From Erwinia aphidicola (GTDB lineage: Bacteria; Pseudomonadota; Gammaproteobacteria; Enterobacterales; Enterobacteriaceae), in NCBI RefSeq assembly GCF_024169515.1, contig NZ_JAMKCQ010000001.1:1736001-1800000 (forward strand): 64,000 nucleotides of DNA. Reading direction: 5' to 3'. Each line of letters opens with the position of its first letter. Position 1 is the stretch's first letter. The notes under the pieces were generated by a model. That model saw only the letters and a program-made list of their open reading frames with translations. It was not told the origin of the DNA and searched no databases. Shown here one piece after another: positions 36,492 through 44,996 of this stretch. Position numbers and translations under genes: made by a program.

Positions 36492-36611
36492 TGCCTGGCG
36501 GCTTTAGCGCGGTGGTCCCACCTGACCCCATGCCGAACTCAGAAGTGAAACGCCGTAGCGCCGATGGTAGTGTGGGGCCTCCCCATGCGAGAGTAGGGAA
36601 CTGCCAGGCAT
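36492..36611 (+). rRNA. rrf: 5S ribosomal RNA
   Basis: 120 nt from TGCCTGGCGGC to CTGCCAGGCAT, with terminal stem complementary and the CCGAACTCAGAAGTGAAACG loop region intact. Only small differences from E. coli near base 12. Confidence 0.98.
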
Positions 36612-36626
36612 CAAATAAAGCAATAA

Positions 36627-36652
36627 CCCCGACCGAAAGGCCGGGGTTTTTT
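36627..36652 (+). terminator. rRNA operon terminator
   Basis: CCCCGACC-GAAA-GGCCGGGG forms an 8-pair stem with one A-C mismatch and a GNRA-type loop, followed by six Ts, 15 bases after 5S. No tRNA genes follow 5S. Confidence 0.92.
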
Positions 36653-36717
36653 GCGTTTACAGGGCTGAGAAATAAGTTTCATATGCTCTTATCAGAGCAA
36701 AATCCCCCTTCTTCACG

Positions 36718-37299
36718 CTATAAAAGATCTTCCGGCCGATTAATATTGCGAAATGCGGCTTCCGCCTGGGTAAATAATACGCTGTGCCCACCAACCTGTT
36801 GGAGAAACAGCATCAGTTTGCGCTCGCCTCGCACCAGATAATCTTGCAACGGCGCCGCCAGACTGCGATGCAGCAACGCCAACGTGGGATGATCGCGCTG
36901 TTCCGTGCGCGGCCACACTGCCAGCGCTTGTCCCCGATTCTTCCATAGCTCGCTCACCAGATTGGACGGCACGCAGGGCGTATCGCAAGAGCAGAAGGCA
37001 ACCCATTCGCTTTCTGCCTGCTGCAGTGCAGCTAACATCCCCGCCAGCGGCCCGGGAAAGTCGCTCAGCGTATCGGCGATCGTCGGCACGCCGCTCTGTT
37101 GATATACCTCAATATTCCGGTTGGCATTAATCCATACAGTAGTGACCTGCGGCGCAAAGCGTTGCAGCACGTGCTGATACAGCGGCTTGTTCTGATACAG
37201 CACCAGCCCCTTATCTTTACCGCCCATGCGGCTGCCACGGCCACCTGCCAGGATCACCCCGGTGATCCCGGGTCCTGCCACGGCACTCGTCATACTCAT
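36718..37299 (-). CDS. mobA: Molybdenum cofactor guanylyltransferase
   Basis: Joins GMP from GTP to molybdopterin to make the bis-MGD cofactor of DMSO, nitrate and formate enzymes. 193 residues with the nucleotide motif LAGGRGSRMGGKDKGL (about 18-33), FCSCDTPCVP and the catalytic-site aspartate region. Two internal ATG codons lie at the N-terminus (MSMTSAVAG); the E. coli protein is also variable there. In E. coli mobB follows mobA; here the rRNA terminator follows, so mobB is absent from this site. Confidence 0.95.
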   Translation of the reverse strand: MSMTSAVAGPGITGVILAGGRGSRMGGKDKGLVLYQNKPLYQHVLQRFAPQVTTVWINANRNIEVYQQSGVPTIADTLSDFPGPLAGMLAALQQAESEWVAFCSCDTPCVPSNLVSELWKNRGQALAVWPRTEQRDHPTLALLHRSLAAPLQDYLVRGERKLMLFLQQVGGHSVLFTQAEAAFRNINRPEDLL

Positions 37300-37350
37300 T
37301 GGTTTATGCCCTATGCTTAACGTTGGGTTTCTTTATACAGGGACAACAGC

Positions 37351-37620
37351 ATGAAATGCCATCGCCTGAATGAATTAATCAGCCTGCTGCAACCCGCCTG
37401 GCAGCAAGATCCCGATCTGAATTTAGTCGAGTTTTTACAGAAGTTAGCCGATGAAGCCGGCTTTAAACAGCCTTTTACTCAATTAACCGATGATGTGCTG
37501 ATCTACCATCTCAAAATGCGTGGCAGTGACAAGCACGCTGAAATTCCCGGTCTGAAAAAAGACTATGAGGATGATTTCAAGACTGCACTGCTGCGGGCGC
37601 GGGGCGTGATCAAGGATTAA
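37351..37620 (+). CDS. yihD: DUF1040 protein YihD
   Basis: Small acidic cytoplasmic protein of 89 residues, the E. coli length, ending [10 protein letters not shown]. Function unknown; in E. coli it lies ahead of srkA-dsbA, as here. The segment [20 protein letters not shown] is the conserved core of the family. Divergent from mobA. Confidence 0.93.
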   Translation: MKCHRLNELISLLQPAWQQDPDLNLVEFLQKLADEAGFKQPFTQLTDDVLIYHLKMRGSDKHAEIPGLKKDYEDDFKTALLRARGVIKD

Positions 37621-37699
37621 ATCAGCCGCTGGCCCATGACGGCGGCCAATTAATGATATTCTTGCAGGTATCTCATGTCATGATCAACGGGCTCGCCGG

Positions 37700-38692
37700 A
37701 TGAAAGAACCTGCTTTTAACTTCCACACTTTAACGCCTGATACCATCCTTGATGCACTGTGGGAGACCGGGCTACGCGTGGAGTCTGGACTGACGGCGCT
37801 GAACAGCTATGAGAACCGCGTCTATCAGTTTTCCGATGATGATAAACGCCGTTACGTCGCTAAGTTCTATCGCCCACAGCGCTGGTCTCAGGGGCAGATA
37901 GAGGAAGAGCATCAGTTTGCCAGCGAACTGTTTGCCGATGAAATCCCCATCGCCGCGCCGTTGGAACTCAATGGCTCGATGCTCCATCAGCACCAGGGCT
38001 TCTGGTATGCGGTATTTCCCAGCCTGGGCGGCCGCCAGTATGAGACGGACAATTACGATCATCTGGAATGGGTAGGGCGTTTCCTCGGACGCATTCATCA
38101 GGTGGGGCGGCGCAAGCTCTTCAGCCAGCGGCCAACGATTGGTTTGCAGGAGTACATCGAGGAACCGCTGCAGATTTTTGCCGACAGCACGCTGGTGCCG
38201 TCGAAGCTGAAAGCGGATTTACTCGCCAGTATTGAACGCCTGCGCACAACTTTACAAAACTGCTGGCATACTCAGTGGCAGCCTTTGCGCCTGCACGGTG
38301 ACTGCCACCCCGGCAATATTTTATGGCGCGATGGCCCGTTATTTGTCGATCTCGACGATGCCCGTAATGGCCCGGCCGTGCAGGATCTGTGGATGCTGGT
38401 AAGCGGCGACCGTCAGGAACAGCGCCTGCAGTGGGATATCCTGCTGGAAGCATACGCTGAGTTCTGCGACTTCGACGCTCATGAATTGTCACTGATTGAG
38501 CCTTTACGTGCTATGCGGATGGTTTATTATCTGGCGTGGGTTGTACGCCGCTGGCAGGATCCGGCCTTCCCAGGCAGTTTTCCGTGGATGACGGATGAGG
38601 ATTTCTGGCGCCGACAGATTTCCACTTTTAACGAACAGGACAAGCTGTTGCAGGAGCCTCCGCTGCAGCTGACACCTGTATTCCAGGTGTGA
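37700..38692 (+). CDS. srkA: Stress response kinase A
   Basis: Ser/Thr kinase of the APH fold (YihE/RdoA) that protects cells from MazEF-mediated death under envelope stress; part of the Cpx regulon in E. coli. 330 residues. The catalytic loop LHGDCHPGNILW (near residue 200) and the metal-binding FVDLDDARNG are intact. Located 45 bases before dsbA, the known srkA-dsbA arrangement. Confidence 0.96.
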   Translation: MKEPAFNFHTLTPDTILDALWETGLRVESGLTALNSYENRVYQFSDDDKRRYVAKFYRPQRWSQGQIEEEHQFASELFADEIPIAAPLELNGSMLHQHQGFWYAVFPSLGGRQYETDNYDHLEWVGRFLGRIHQVGRRKLFSQRPTIGLQEYIEEPLQIFADSTLVPSKLKADLLASIERLRTTLQNCWHTQWQPLRLHGDCHPGNILWRDGPLFVDLDDARNGPAVQDLWMLVSGDRQEQRLQWDILLEAYAEFCDFDAHELSLIEPLRAMRMVYYLAWVVRRWQDPAFPGSFPWMTDEDFWRRQISTFNEQDKLLQEPPLQLTPVFQV

Positions 38693-38737
38693 TCGCCTTT
38701 GGTTCGCCTATTAAGTTGTTATGGAGAGAGTTTCGCG

Positions 38738-39367
38738 ATGAAAAAGATTTGGTTTGCGCTCGTCGGTATGGTTCTGGCATTCAGCGCTTCAGCTGCACAA
38801 TTTACCGATGGTCAGCAATACGTGACTATGGATAAGCCTGTAACCGGTGAGCCACAGGTTCTCGAGTTCTTCTCGTTCTTCTGCCCACACTGCTATGAGT
38901 TCGAGCATGTCTGGCATGTCAGCGATGCGGTGAAGAAAGTCCTGCCGGCGAACGCCAAAGTGACCAAGTACCACGTTGAATTCCTCGGCGGCGAGATGGG
39001 TAAAACCGTTACCCAGGCATGGGCTGTCGCTATGGCGCTGGGCGTGGAAGATAAAGTGACTGCACCTATTTTCGACGGTATCCAGAAAAGCCAGACCATT
39101 ACCGATCCGGCCAGCCTGAAGGACGTCTTCGTCAAGGCTGCAGGTATCACACCAGAAGCCTATGATGCTGCCTGGAACAGCTTCGTAGTGAAATCGCTGG
39201 TTGCACAGCAGGAGAAGGCGGCAGCCGATGTTAACCTGCGCGGCGTGCCTGCGATGTTTGTTAACGGCAAATATATGGTTAACAACGGTGGCCTGGATAC
39301 CAGCTCCATGGATAACTATGTTCAGCAGTATGCCAACGTGGTGAAATTCCTGATTACTCAGAAGTAA
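38738..39367 (+). CDS. dsbA: Periplasmic thiol oxidase DsbA
   Basis: Introduces disulfide bonds in exported proteins and is re-oxidised by DsbB. From the ATG at 38738 there are 209 residues: signal peptide of 19 ([19 protein letters not shown]), active site CPHC at precursor residues 49-52 and the cis-proline segment [11 protein letters not shown]. The frame extends upstream to a TTG at 38699, rejected because the signal peptide would be internal. A terminator follows. Confidence 0.98.
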   Translation: MKKIWFALVGMVLAFSASAAQFTDGQQYVTMDKPVTGEPQVLEFFSFFCPHCYEFEHVWHVSDAVKKVLPANAKVTKYHVEFLGGEMGKTVTQAWAVAMALGVEDKVTAPIFDGIQKSQTITDPASLKDVFVKAAGITPEAYDAAWNSFVVKSLVAQQEKAAADVNLRGVPAMFVNGKYMVNNGGLDTSSMDNYVQQYANVVKFLITQK

Positions 39368-39387
39368 ATCCGCGAAGAGTGCCACTA

Positions 39388-39412
39388 AACGCCGGCTCGC
39401 CCGGCGTTTTTT
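39388..39412 (+). terminator. Rho-independent terminator after dsbA
   Basis: AACGCCGG (39388-39395) pairs perfectly with CCGGCGTT (39401-39408) and is followed by Ts to 39412. Confidence 0.9.
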
Positions 39413-39775
39413 CTTCCCGCCTTGCAAAATATTTGTCGTAAAAGTGCCCTTTCCTCAGACGGAGATCGTGCGTCGTTGCCTGGTGTTGCCAACTTATATC
39501 CACATCTCGCTAACGCCGTAAAATCTAAAGATAATCCTAATGAGATAAACTAACTAAATGATTTTAAAGGTGACTTTAATTTATTCATTGCGCGCTTATC
39601 TGCCATTAATTAATCGTTATTAAATTTACGCACAAACTTATCCACAGAAAATCACTGCGAGGCGCTGCGCAAAAACAGCACTATCTGATGATTATTCGCC
39701 GTTGTGATTTCATCTTTTATAGTGAGCTGTGGCATCCTTACCCTCAATCGAAACCCAAGAAGAACGTGACGACTT
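39413..39775 (+). promoter_or_regulatory. polA upstream region with a consensus DnaA box
   Basis: 363 bases without a gene; E. coli has yihF and yihG between dsbA and polA. A perfect DnaA box TTATCCACA lies at 39638-39646, 130 bases before the polA start, in an AT-rich stretch. DnaA has been reported to stimulate polA in E. coli (from memory), so a functional site is plausible. I cannot place the promoter hexamers with confidence. Confidence 0.5.
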
Positions 39776-42565
39776 ATGGCTCAAATTGCAGAAAACCCGC
39801 TGATTCTGGTAGATGGATCTTCCTACCTGTACCGTGCTTATCACGCGTTCCCTCCGCTGACCAATAGCGCGGGCGAACCCACCGGTGCAATGTACGGCGT
39901 ATTAAATATGCTGCGCAGCCTGCTGCTGCAATATAAGCCTAGTCATGTGGCCGTGGTATTTGATGCCAAGGGTAAAACCTTCCGCGACGAATTATTTGAA
40001 GCATACAAATCGCATCGCCCGCCGATGCCGGACGATCTACGTGCGCAGATTGAACCGCTGCATACCATGGTCAAAGCGATGGGCTTGCCGCTGCTGGCTA
40101 TTTCCGGCGTAGAGGCTGATGACGTCATCGGTACGCTGGCGCTGGCGGCAGAGAAGATGGGCAAACCTGTGCTGATCAGCACGGGCGATAAAGACATGGC
40201 CCAGCTGGTATCGCCGAACATCACGCTGATTAACACCATGAATAATGCCATCCTTGGGCCGGATGAAGTGGAAGAGAAATATGGTATTCCGCCGTCGCTG
40301 ATTATTGATTTTCTCGCCCTGATGGGCGACTCCTCGGATAACATTCCAGGCGTTGCGGGCGTGGGCGAAAAAACGGCGCAGGCGCTGCTGCAGGGATTAG
40401 GCGGCGTAAAAGATATCTATGACAATCTGGATAAAGTCGCGACCCTGACCTTCCGCGGGGCAAAAACCATGGCGGCCAAGCTGGAGCAAAATAAGGAGAT
40501 GGCTTTCCTCTCCTATCAGCTGGCGACGATTAAAACCGATGTTGAGCTGGAATTGACCTGCGATAAGCTGACGGTTGAAGAACCCGCCGTTGAAGAGCTG
40601 CTGGGGTTATTTAAGCATTACGAATTCAAGCGCTGGATTGTTGACCTCGAAGAGGGCAAATGGCTGCAGGGTAATAAAGGCAATCCCTCTGCGAAAAAAG
40701 TGGCAGCGGCGGAAAGCGAGCCCGCAGCAGAAGAGACGACCAGCGTGCTCTCCTCTGATGGCTACGTCACCATTCTTGATGACGAGACCTTCACGCGCTG
40801 GCTGAAAAAATTACAGGACAGCAAGCTGTTCGCCTTCGATTTGGAAACGGACTCGCTGGACACCCTCAGTGCCAATATCATCGGCCTGTCATTTGCCACC
40901 GCACCGGGCGAGGCCGCCTATCTCCCGGTAGCGCACGACTATCTTGATGCGCCAGAGCAGCTGGATCGTCAAGCCGTGCTGGATCGTCTGAAACCGCTGC
41001 TGGAAGACCCGAAAGCGCTGAAGGTTGGGCAGAACCTGAAGTATGACCGTGGCGTGCTGGATAACTACGGTATCCAGCTGCAGGGCATTCAGTTCGATAC
41101 CATGCTGGAGTCTTATGCGCTTAACAGCGTGGCGGGCCGCCATGATATGGACAGCCTGGCCGCGCGCTGGCTGAGCCATAAAACGGTGACCTTTGAGGAG
41201 ATCGCCGGCAAAGGCAAAAATCAGCTGACCTTTAACCAGATCGCGCTTGAGCAGGCCGCACACTACGCCGCGGAAGATGCCGACGTTACGCTGCAGCTGC
41301 ATTTGAAAATGTGGCCGGAGCTTGAAAAAGAGCAGGGGCCAAAAAACGTCTTTGAGCAGGTCGAGATGCCGCTGGTGCCGGTTATTTCGCGTATTGAGCG
41401 CAACGGCGTGCTGATCGATCAGAACATCCTGGCCGCGCACTCGCAGGAGCTGGGAGCGCGTCTGGCCGAACTGGAACTGAAAGCACACGAACTGGCGGGA
41501 GAGCCGTTCAACCTCTCCTCTCCGAAACAGCTGCAGACCATCCTGTTTGAAAAGCAGGGAATTAAACCCACCAAGAAAACCCCGGGTGGGGCGCCGTCGA
41601 CCAGTGAGGAAGTCTTAGCCGAGCTGGCGCTGGACTACCCGCTGCCGAAGGTGATTCTGGAGCATCGTGGGCTTTCAAAGCTGAAGTCGACCTATACCGA
41701 CAAGCTGCCGCTGATGATTAATCCGCACAGTGGCCGCGTGCACACCTCCTATCACCAGACGGTGACGGCGACCGGGCGTCTCTCGTCCAGCGATCCAAAT
41801 CTGCAAAACATACCGGTGCGCAATGATGAAGGGCGCCGTATCCGTCAGGCTTTTATTGCTCCGAAGGGCAGCCGCATCGTCGCAGCCGACTACTCGCAGA
41901 TTGAGCTGCGTATTATGGCGCACCTGTCACAGGATAAAGGGCTGCTGAGCGCCTTTGCCAGCGAGCAGGATATTCACCGTGCCACCGCCGCTGAAGTCTT
42001 TGGCGTGGCGCTGGATAAAGTCAGCGGCGAACAGCGCCGCAGCGCCAAGGCGATTAACTTTGGTCTGATCTACGGTATGAGCGCATTCGGGCTGTCGCGC
42101 CAGCTGAATATTGGCGCCGGTGAAGCGAAGAAATACATGGACCTCTATTTCGAACGCTATCCGGGCGTATTGCAGTATATGGAAAGCACCCGCGAACTGG
42201 CGGCAGAGAAGGGCTATGTCGAGACGTTGGATGGGCGCCGCCTCTATCTGCCCGACATTAAAGCCAGCAACGCGATGCGCCGCAAAGCTGCGGAGCGTGC
42301 GGCAATCAACGCCCCGATGCAGGGAACCGCTGCGGATATCATTAAACGCGCAATGATTGCGGTCGATGAATGGCTGTCCGCGCAGGAAACCCCGCAGATT
42401 AAAATGATCATGCAGGTACACGATGAACTGGTGTTTGAAGTGGAGGCCGATCTGGTCGAAGCGGCTTCAGCGAAAATTCGTGAGCTAATGGAAGGCAGTA
42501 TGAAACTGGATGTGCCGCTGCGCGTCGATATCGGCGTGGGCGACAACTGGGATCAGGCGCACTAA
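39776..42565 (+). CDS. polA: DNA polymerase I
   Basis: Gap-filling polymerase for Okazaki maturation and excision repair; 929 residues against 928. The 5' nuclease domain starts [19 protein letters not shown]; the proofreading domain has its first metal motif FDLETDSLD; the polymerase domain has motif [11 protein letters not shown], motif [15 protein letters not shown] and motif [12 protein letters not shown] short linker near residues 305-325 ([19 protein letters not shown]) is Ala/Glu-rich and variable. Spot 42 RNA follows, as in E. coli. Confidence 0.99.
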   Translation: MAQIAENPLILVDGSSYLYRAYHAFPPLTNSAGEPTGAMYGVLNMLRSLLLQYKPSHVAVVFDAKGKTFRDELFEAYKSHRPPMPDDLRAQIEPLHTMVKAMGLPLLAISGVEADDVIGTLALAAEKMGKPVLISTGDKDMAQLVSPNITLINTMNNAILGPDEVEEKYGIPPSLIIDFLALMGDSSDNIPGVAGVGEKTAQALLQGLGGVKDIYDNLDKVATLTFRGAKTMAAKLEQNKEMAFLSYQLATIKTDVELELTCDKLTVEEPAVEELLGLFKHYEFKRWIVDLEEGKWLQGNKGNPSAKKVAAAESEPAAEETTSVLSSDGYVTILDDETFTRWLKKLQDSKLFAFDLETDSLDTLSANIIGLSFATAPGEAAYLPVAHDYLDAPEQLDRQAVLDRLKPLLEDPKALKVGQNLKYDRGVLDNYGIQLQGIQFDTMLESYALNSVAGRHDMDSLAARWLSHKTVTFEEIAGKGKNQLTFNQIALEQAAHYAAEDADVTLQLHLKMWPELEKEQGPKNVFEQVEMPLVPVISRIERNGVLIDQNILAAHSQELGARLAELELKAHELAGEPFNLSSPKQLQTILFEKQGIKPTKKTPGGAPSTSEEVLAELALDYPLPKVILEHRGLSKLKSTYTDKLPLMINPHSGRVHTSYHQTVTATGRLSSSDPNLQNIPVRNDEGRRIRQAFIAPKGSRIVAADYSQIELRIMAHLSQDKGLLSAFASEQDIHRATAAEVFGVALDKVSGEQRRSAKAINFGLIYGMSAFGLSRQLNIGAGEAKKYMDLYFERYPGVLQYMESTRELAAEKGYVETLDGRRLYLPDIKASNAMRRKAAERAAINAPMQGTAADIIKRAMIAVDEWLSAQETPQIKMIMQVHDELVFEVEADLVEAASAKIRELMEGSMKLDVPLRVDIGVGDNWDQAH

Positions 42566-42670
42566 GTTATTCCCAACTGCATGCTGCTGTTTTTTTCTGC
42601 AAATCAGCAGCGTGCAGTATCCATAAGAAATTCGTAGCTTTAATCGGTTCAGCGCCCCATTTCTGTGCTC

Positions 42671-42832
42671 AGCGTTCAGAAAATCACCTAAGCTTCTCAG
42701 CTAAAACACTTTTTTCGTAATTAAGCTACAGCATGAGCCTCAGAATGTGACCTGAGTTGGATTACTGCTGTCGTTTTCTGAAAATTAACTACAAAAAACC
42801 CTTTTGAGCGCTCAGAAAATCATGTAAAGTTC
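42671..42832 (+). repeat. Imperfect direct repeat of the spf promoter sequence
   Basis: The 26 bases at 42671-42696 and 42807-42832 match at 21 positions (shared core TCAGAAAATCA). The second copy contains the spf -10 hexamer TAAAGT (42825-42830); the first has TAAGCT there. The rest of the polA-spf gap (42566-42837) has no gene. Confidence 0.6.
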
Positions 42833-42837
42833 GAGTT

Positions 42838-42947
42838 GTAGGGTACAGAGGTAAGATGTTCTATCTTTCAGACCTTTTACTTCACGTAATCGGATTTGGC
42901 TGAATATTTAGCCGCCCCAGTCAGTAATGACTGGGGCGTTTTTTATT
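42838..42947 (+). ncRNA. spf: Spot 42 regulatory RNA
   Basis: About 110 nt, near-identical to E. coli Spot 42 (109 nt), starting GTAGGGTACAGAGGTAAGAT and ending in the terminator GCCCCAGTCAGTAATGACTGGGGC plus Ts. With Hfq it pairs to galK, gltA, nanC and other mRNAs of secondary carbon use and forms a feed-forward loop with CRP. The -10 TAAAGT is 7 bases before the start and a weak TTTTGA -35 is 17 bases further up. The only visible difference is one fewer T in the GAATATTTAGCC segment. Confidence 0.97.
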
Positions 42948-42987
42948 GGGCGCTACCTGGGATTTCGTGCGGTGTTTATACCGATTG

Positions 42988-43012
42988 CGTAGGGGCCAGG
43001 CGTGCCCGGCCC
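42988..43012 (+). repeat. GTAGGG-headed palindromic repeat, copy 4
   Basis: GTAGGGGCCAGGC pairs with GCCCGGCCC (43004-43012) with one A-C mismatch. It lies just after spf and before the engB stop. Confidence 0.65.
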
Positions 43013-43027
43013 GGTGAAGCGGGGAGC

Positions 43028-43663
43028 TTATTCAGCAGGAATATCATCTTCCGTAGCCGGTGGCAGATCGCGATACCAGCTGTCGAGCTTCTGGCTCAGC
43101 TTATCTACGCCGATTCTCTTCAGCGATGAGAATGCTTCAACTTCCACGGTACCGAGGAAGGTCTTAGCCTCTTCACGCACGGCATTGAGCTGCGCTTTGC
43201 GCGCACCGGAGGCCAGCTTATCGGCTTTGGTCAGCAGTATCAGCACTTCAATGCCGCTCTGGACCGCCCACATCACCATCTGGCGATCGAGGTCTTTCAG
43301 CGGGTGACGAATATCCATCAGCACCACCAGCCCTTTCAGACAGACGCGCTCGCGCAGATACTCAGCCAGCGAACGCTGCCATTTCAGTTTCATCTCTTCC
43401 GGAACCTGCGCATAGCCATAGCCTGGCAGGTCGACCAGGCGATAGCCCTCGGCCACCTGGAACAGGTTAATCAGCTGCGTACGACCCGGCGTTTTACTGG
43501 TACGCGCGAGGGCTTTCTGGTTCGTCAGCGTATTCAGTGCGCTGGATTTACCCGCGTTAGAACGCCCGGCAAAAGCCACTTCGATGCCGGTATCGGCAGG
43601 CAGGTGACGGATATCGGGGGCGCTGGTGACAAAATGGGTGACGTGATAATTCCAGCCAGACAA
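43028..43663 (-). CDS. engB: Ribosome biogenesis GTPase EngB
   Basis: Essential TrmE-Era-family GTPase (YihA) for large-subunit assembly and division. 211 residues; G1 [12 protein letters not shown] at 33-44, G3 DLPGYGYA, G4 TKAD. The C-terminus ([11 protein letters not shown]) is short and acidic. Convergent with spf, as in E. coli. On the minus strand a TATAAT occurs about 37 bases upstream (43705-43700). Confidence 0.97.
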   Translation of the reverse strand: MSGWNYHVTHFVTSAPDIRHLPADTGIEVAFAGRSNAGKSSALNTLTNQKALARTSKTPGRTQLINLFQVAEGYRLVDLPGYGYAQVPEEMKLKWQRSLAEYLRERVCLKGLVVLMDIRHPLKDLDRQMVMWAVQSGIEVLILLTKADKLASGARKAQLNAVREEAKTFLGTVEVEAFSSLKRIGVDKLSQKLDSWYRDLPPATEDDIPAE

Positions 43664-43884
43664 AATAGATACTCCAGGATAAAAAGGGCAATTGCGCTGA
43701 TTATACCCTGTATGGTGCTAAAGCGCCCGGTAAGACGCGGTCTCGATTTCGTCTGTAAGACATTGACCATTGCTGCTGGCAGCACTCTCTGCATTTGACA
43801 CTCAATGAAAATAGATTTCTTAATATTTATCAAAAAGTTATAAAAATATGAAAAAAAAACAGAGTAAAAATTACGTTCCTCACC

Positions 43885-43912
43885 TTGTGAGACGGACTGA
43901 TTAGTCTACATT
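43885..43912 (+). promoter_or_regulatory. Predicted csrC promoter
   Basis: TTGTGA (43885-43890), 16-base spacer, TACATT (43907-43912), placing the start near 43919. The TGTGAGAC ... AGTCTACA flanks form an imperfect inverted repeat over this promoter, possibly a response-regulator site (UvrY in E. coli); that is speculation. The AT-rich 43740-43884 holds no gene. Confidence 0.55.
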
Positions 43913-43918
43913 TGTAGT

Positions 43919-44151
43919 CGGAAACAGGATGTTTCACTTCAGGATGAAGCGCTCAGGGAGTATCAGGAAGGTCGTGAGCGGGGATGGATTAGCGCACAGG
44001 TGTGCTCGGCAGGGACTCAGGATGCTTACCAGGATGGGGGCAAAGGCAAAGGGAAAACAGGGACGCTAGCTGCTAAAATGGATGCTGACATTGTCAGTCC
44101 TTCTGCGGAAGGTGTGAAAAAAGGCGACAGGGTGACCTGGCGCCTTTTTTC
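43919..44151 (+). ncRNA. csrC: CsrC-type sRNA that sequesters CsrA
   Basis: About 233 nt between engB and yihI, the E. coli position of csrC (about 245 nt). It has some 14 GGA triplets, many as AGGAT, AGGGA or GGGGA, the CsrA-binding core, and ends in the terminator AGGCGACAGG-GTGA-CCTGGCGCCT plus six Ts (44122-44150), resembling the E. coli csrC terminator. By titrating CsrA it should shift carbon flow toward storage and affect motility. Primary sequence is diverged; the call rests on position, GGA density and terminator. Exact 5' end is predicted. Confidence 0.88.
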
Positions 44152-44218
44152 TTGCTCTGCTTTCTGCTAGATTCCGCCGCAATTCTATACTGAAGATAAA
44201 CGTCTGAGAGCAGAAACC

Positions 44219-44746
44219 ATGAAGCAACCTGCACGCACACCCCAGGATAAAAAACCGGGCGCACGAGTAAAACGCAAATCGCGTGAAGAGATCGACCAGG
44301 AAGCGCGCGCCCGTAAGCGCGACAAGAAGCACAGCGGCAACAGTTCCGGCAGCCGTGCCAACCCGGCGACCACCAGTCAGAAAAGTTCTGACAGCAAGCC
44401 GGCCAAAGATCCGCGTATTGGCAGCAAAAAGCCTGTTGCGCTGGGTGCCGATGTGGCGGCCAGCAAACCCGTGAAGCCGGCGAAAGCCGCCAAGCCGGTT
44501 GAGAAAAAGCCCCGCCTGACGCCAGAAGAAGAACTGGCACAGCTGGAAAATGACGAGCGCCTGGATGCGCTGCTCGATCGTCTGGAAAATGGCGAGAGCC
44601 TGTCAGCGGAAGAGCAGGCATGGCTGGACCAGTCGCTGGACCGCATCGACGTGCTGATGGAGCAGCTTGGCATCACGCTGGACGATGATGCTGATGACGA
44701 GCAGGCCGAAGAAGATATGTATCGCCTACTTAAGGGCGGCAATTGA
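44219..44746 (+). CDS. yihI: Der GTPase-activating protein YihI
   Basis: Stimulates GTP hydrolysis by the ribosome-assembly GTPase Der in E. coli. 175 residues (E. coli 169): a basic, lysine/arginine-rich first half ([19 protein letters not shown]) and an acidic C-terminal half ([23 protein letters not shown] ... [12 protein letters not shown]). The middle (residues 45-95) is an Ala/Pro/Lys-rich linker and the most diverged part. A terminator follows. Confidence 0.95.
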   Translation: MKQPARTPQDKKPGARVKRKSREEIDQEARARKRDKKHSGNSSGSRANPATTSQKSSDSKPAKDPRIGSKKPVALGADVAASKPVKPAKAAKPVEKKPRLTPEEELAQLENDERLDALLDRLENGESLSAEEQAWLDQSLDRIDVLMEQLGITLDDDADDEQAEEDMYRLLKGGN

Positions 44747-44782
44747 TCTTCAGTGAACCCGCGTTTCTCTGACGTAATCTGA

Positions 44783-44808
44783 AGCAGCGCAATCTGGCGC
44801 TGCTTTTT
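44783..44808 (+). terminator. Rho-independent terminator after yihI
   Basis: AGCAGCGC (44783-44790) pairs with GCGCTGCT (44797-44804) around a 6-base loop, followed by a T-run to 44808. Confidence 0.85.
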
Positions 44809-44826
44809 CATTTTGGGTATCTGGCG

Positions 44827-44994
44827 ATGATTTGGCCTGGATCAATTATTGCGCTGATTCTGCTGTGCTGGCTGGGGTGGTTATTCGTTAAACTACAGCG
44901 GCTATCGCGGCTGAAGACCCGGCTGCGCAGTCGGATCGTCAGCCAGCAGCTTCCTGTTTCGCGGCGGTCAAAGCCCAGAAGACGAGGACCGTGA
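44827..44994 (+). CDS. Possible small single-span membrane protein ahead of hemN
   Basis: A 55-residue frame (MIWPGSIIALILLCWLGW start) predicts one N-terminal membrane helix (about residues 5-22) and a strongly basic tail ending SRRSKPRRRGP. It lies 18 bases after the yihI terminator and its stop overlaps the hemN ribosome-site region, 2 bases before the hemN ATG. The ribosome site is poor, and the tail uses rare Arg codons. It could be a truncated relative of the DUF2489-type membrane protein found between yihI and hemN in vibrios (from memory). Expression is uncertain. Confidence 0.4.
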   Translation: MIWPGSIIALILLCWLGWLFVKLQRLSRLKTRLRSRIVSQQLPVSRRSKPRRRGP

Positions 44995-44996
44995 AG

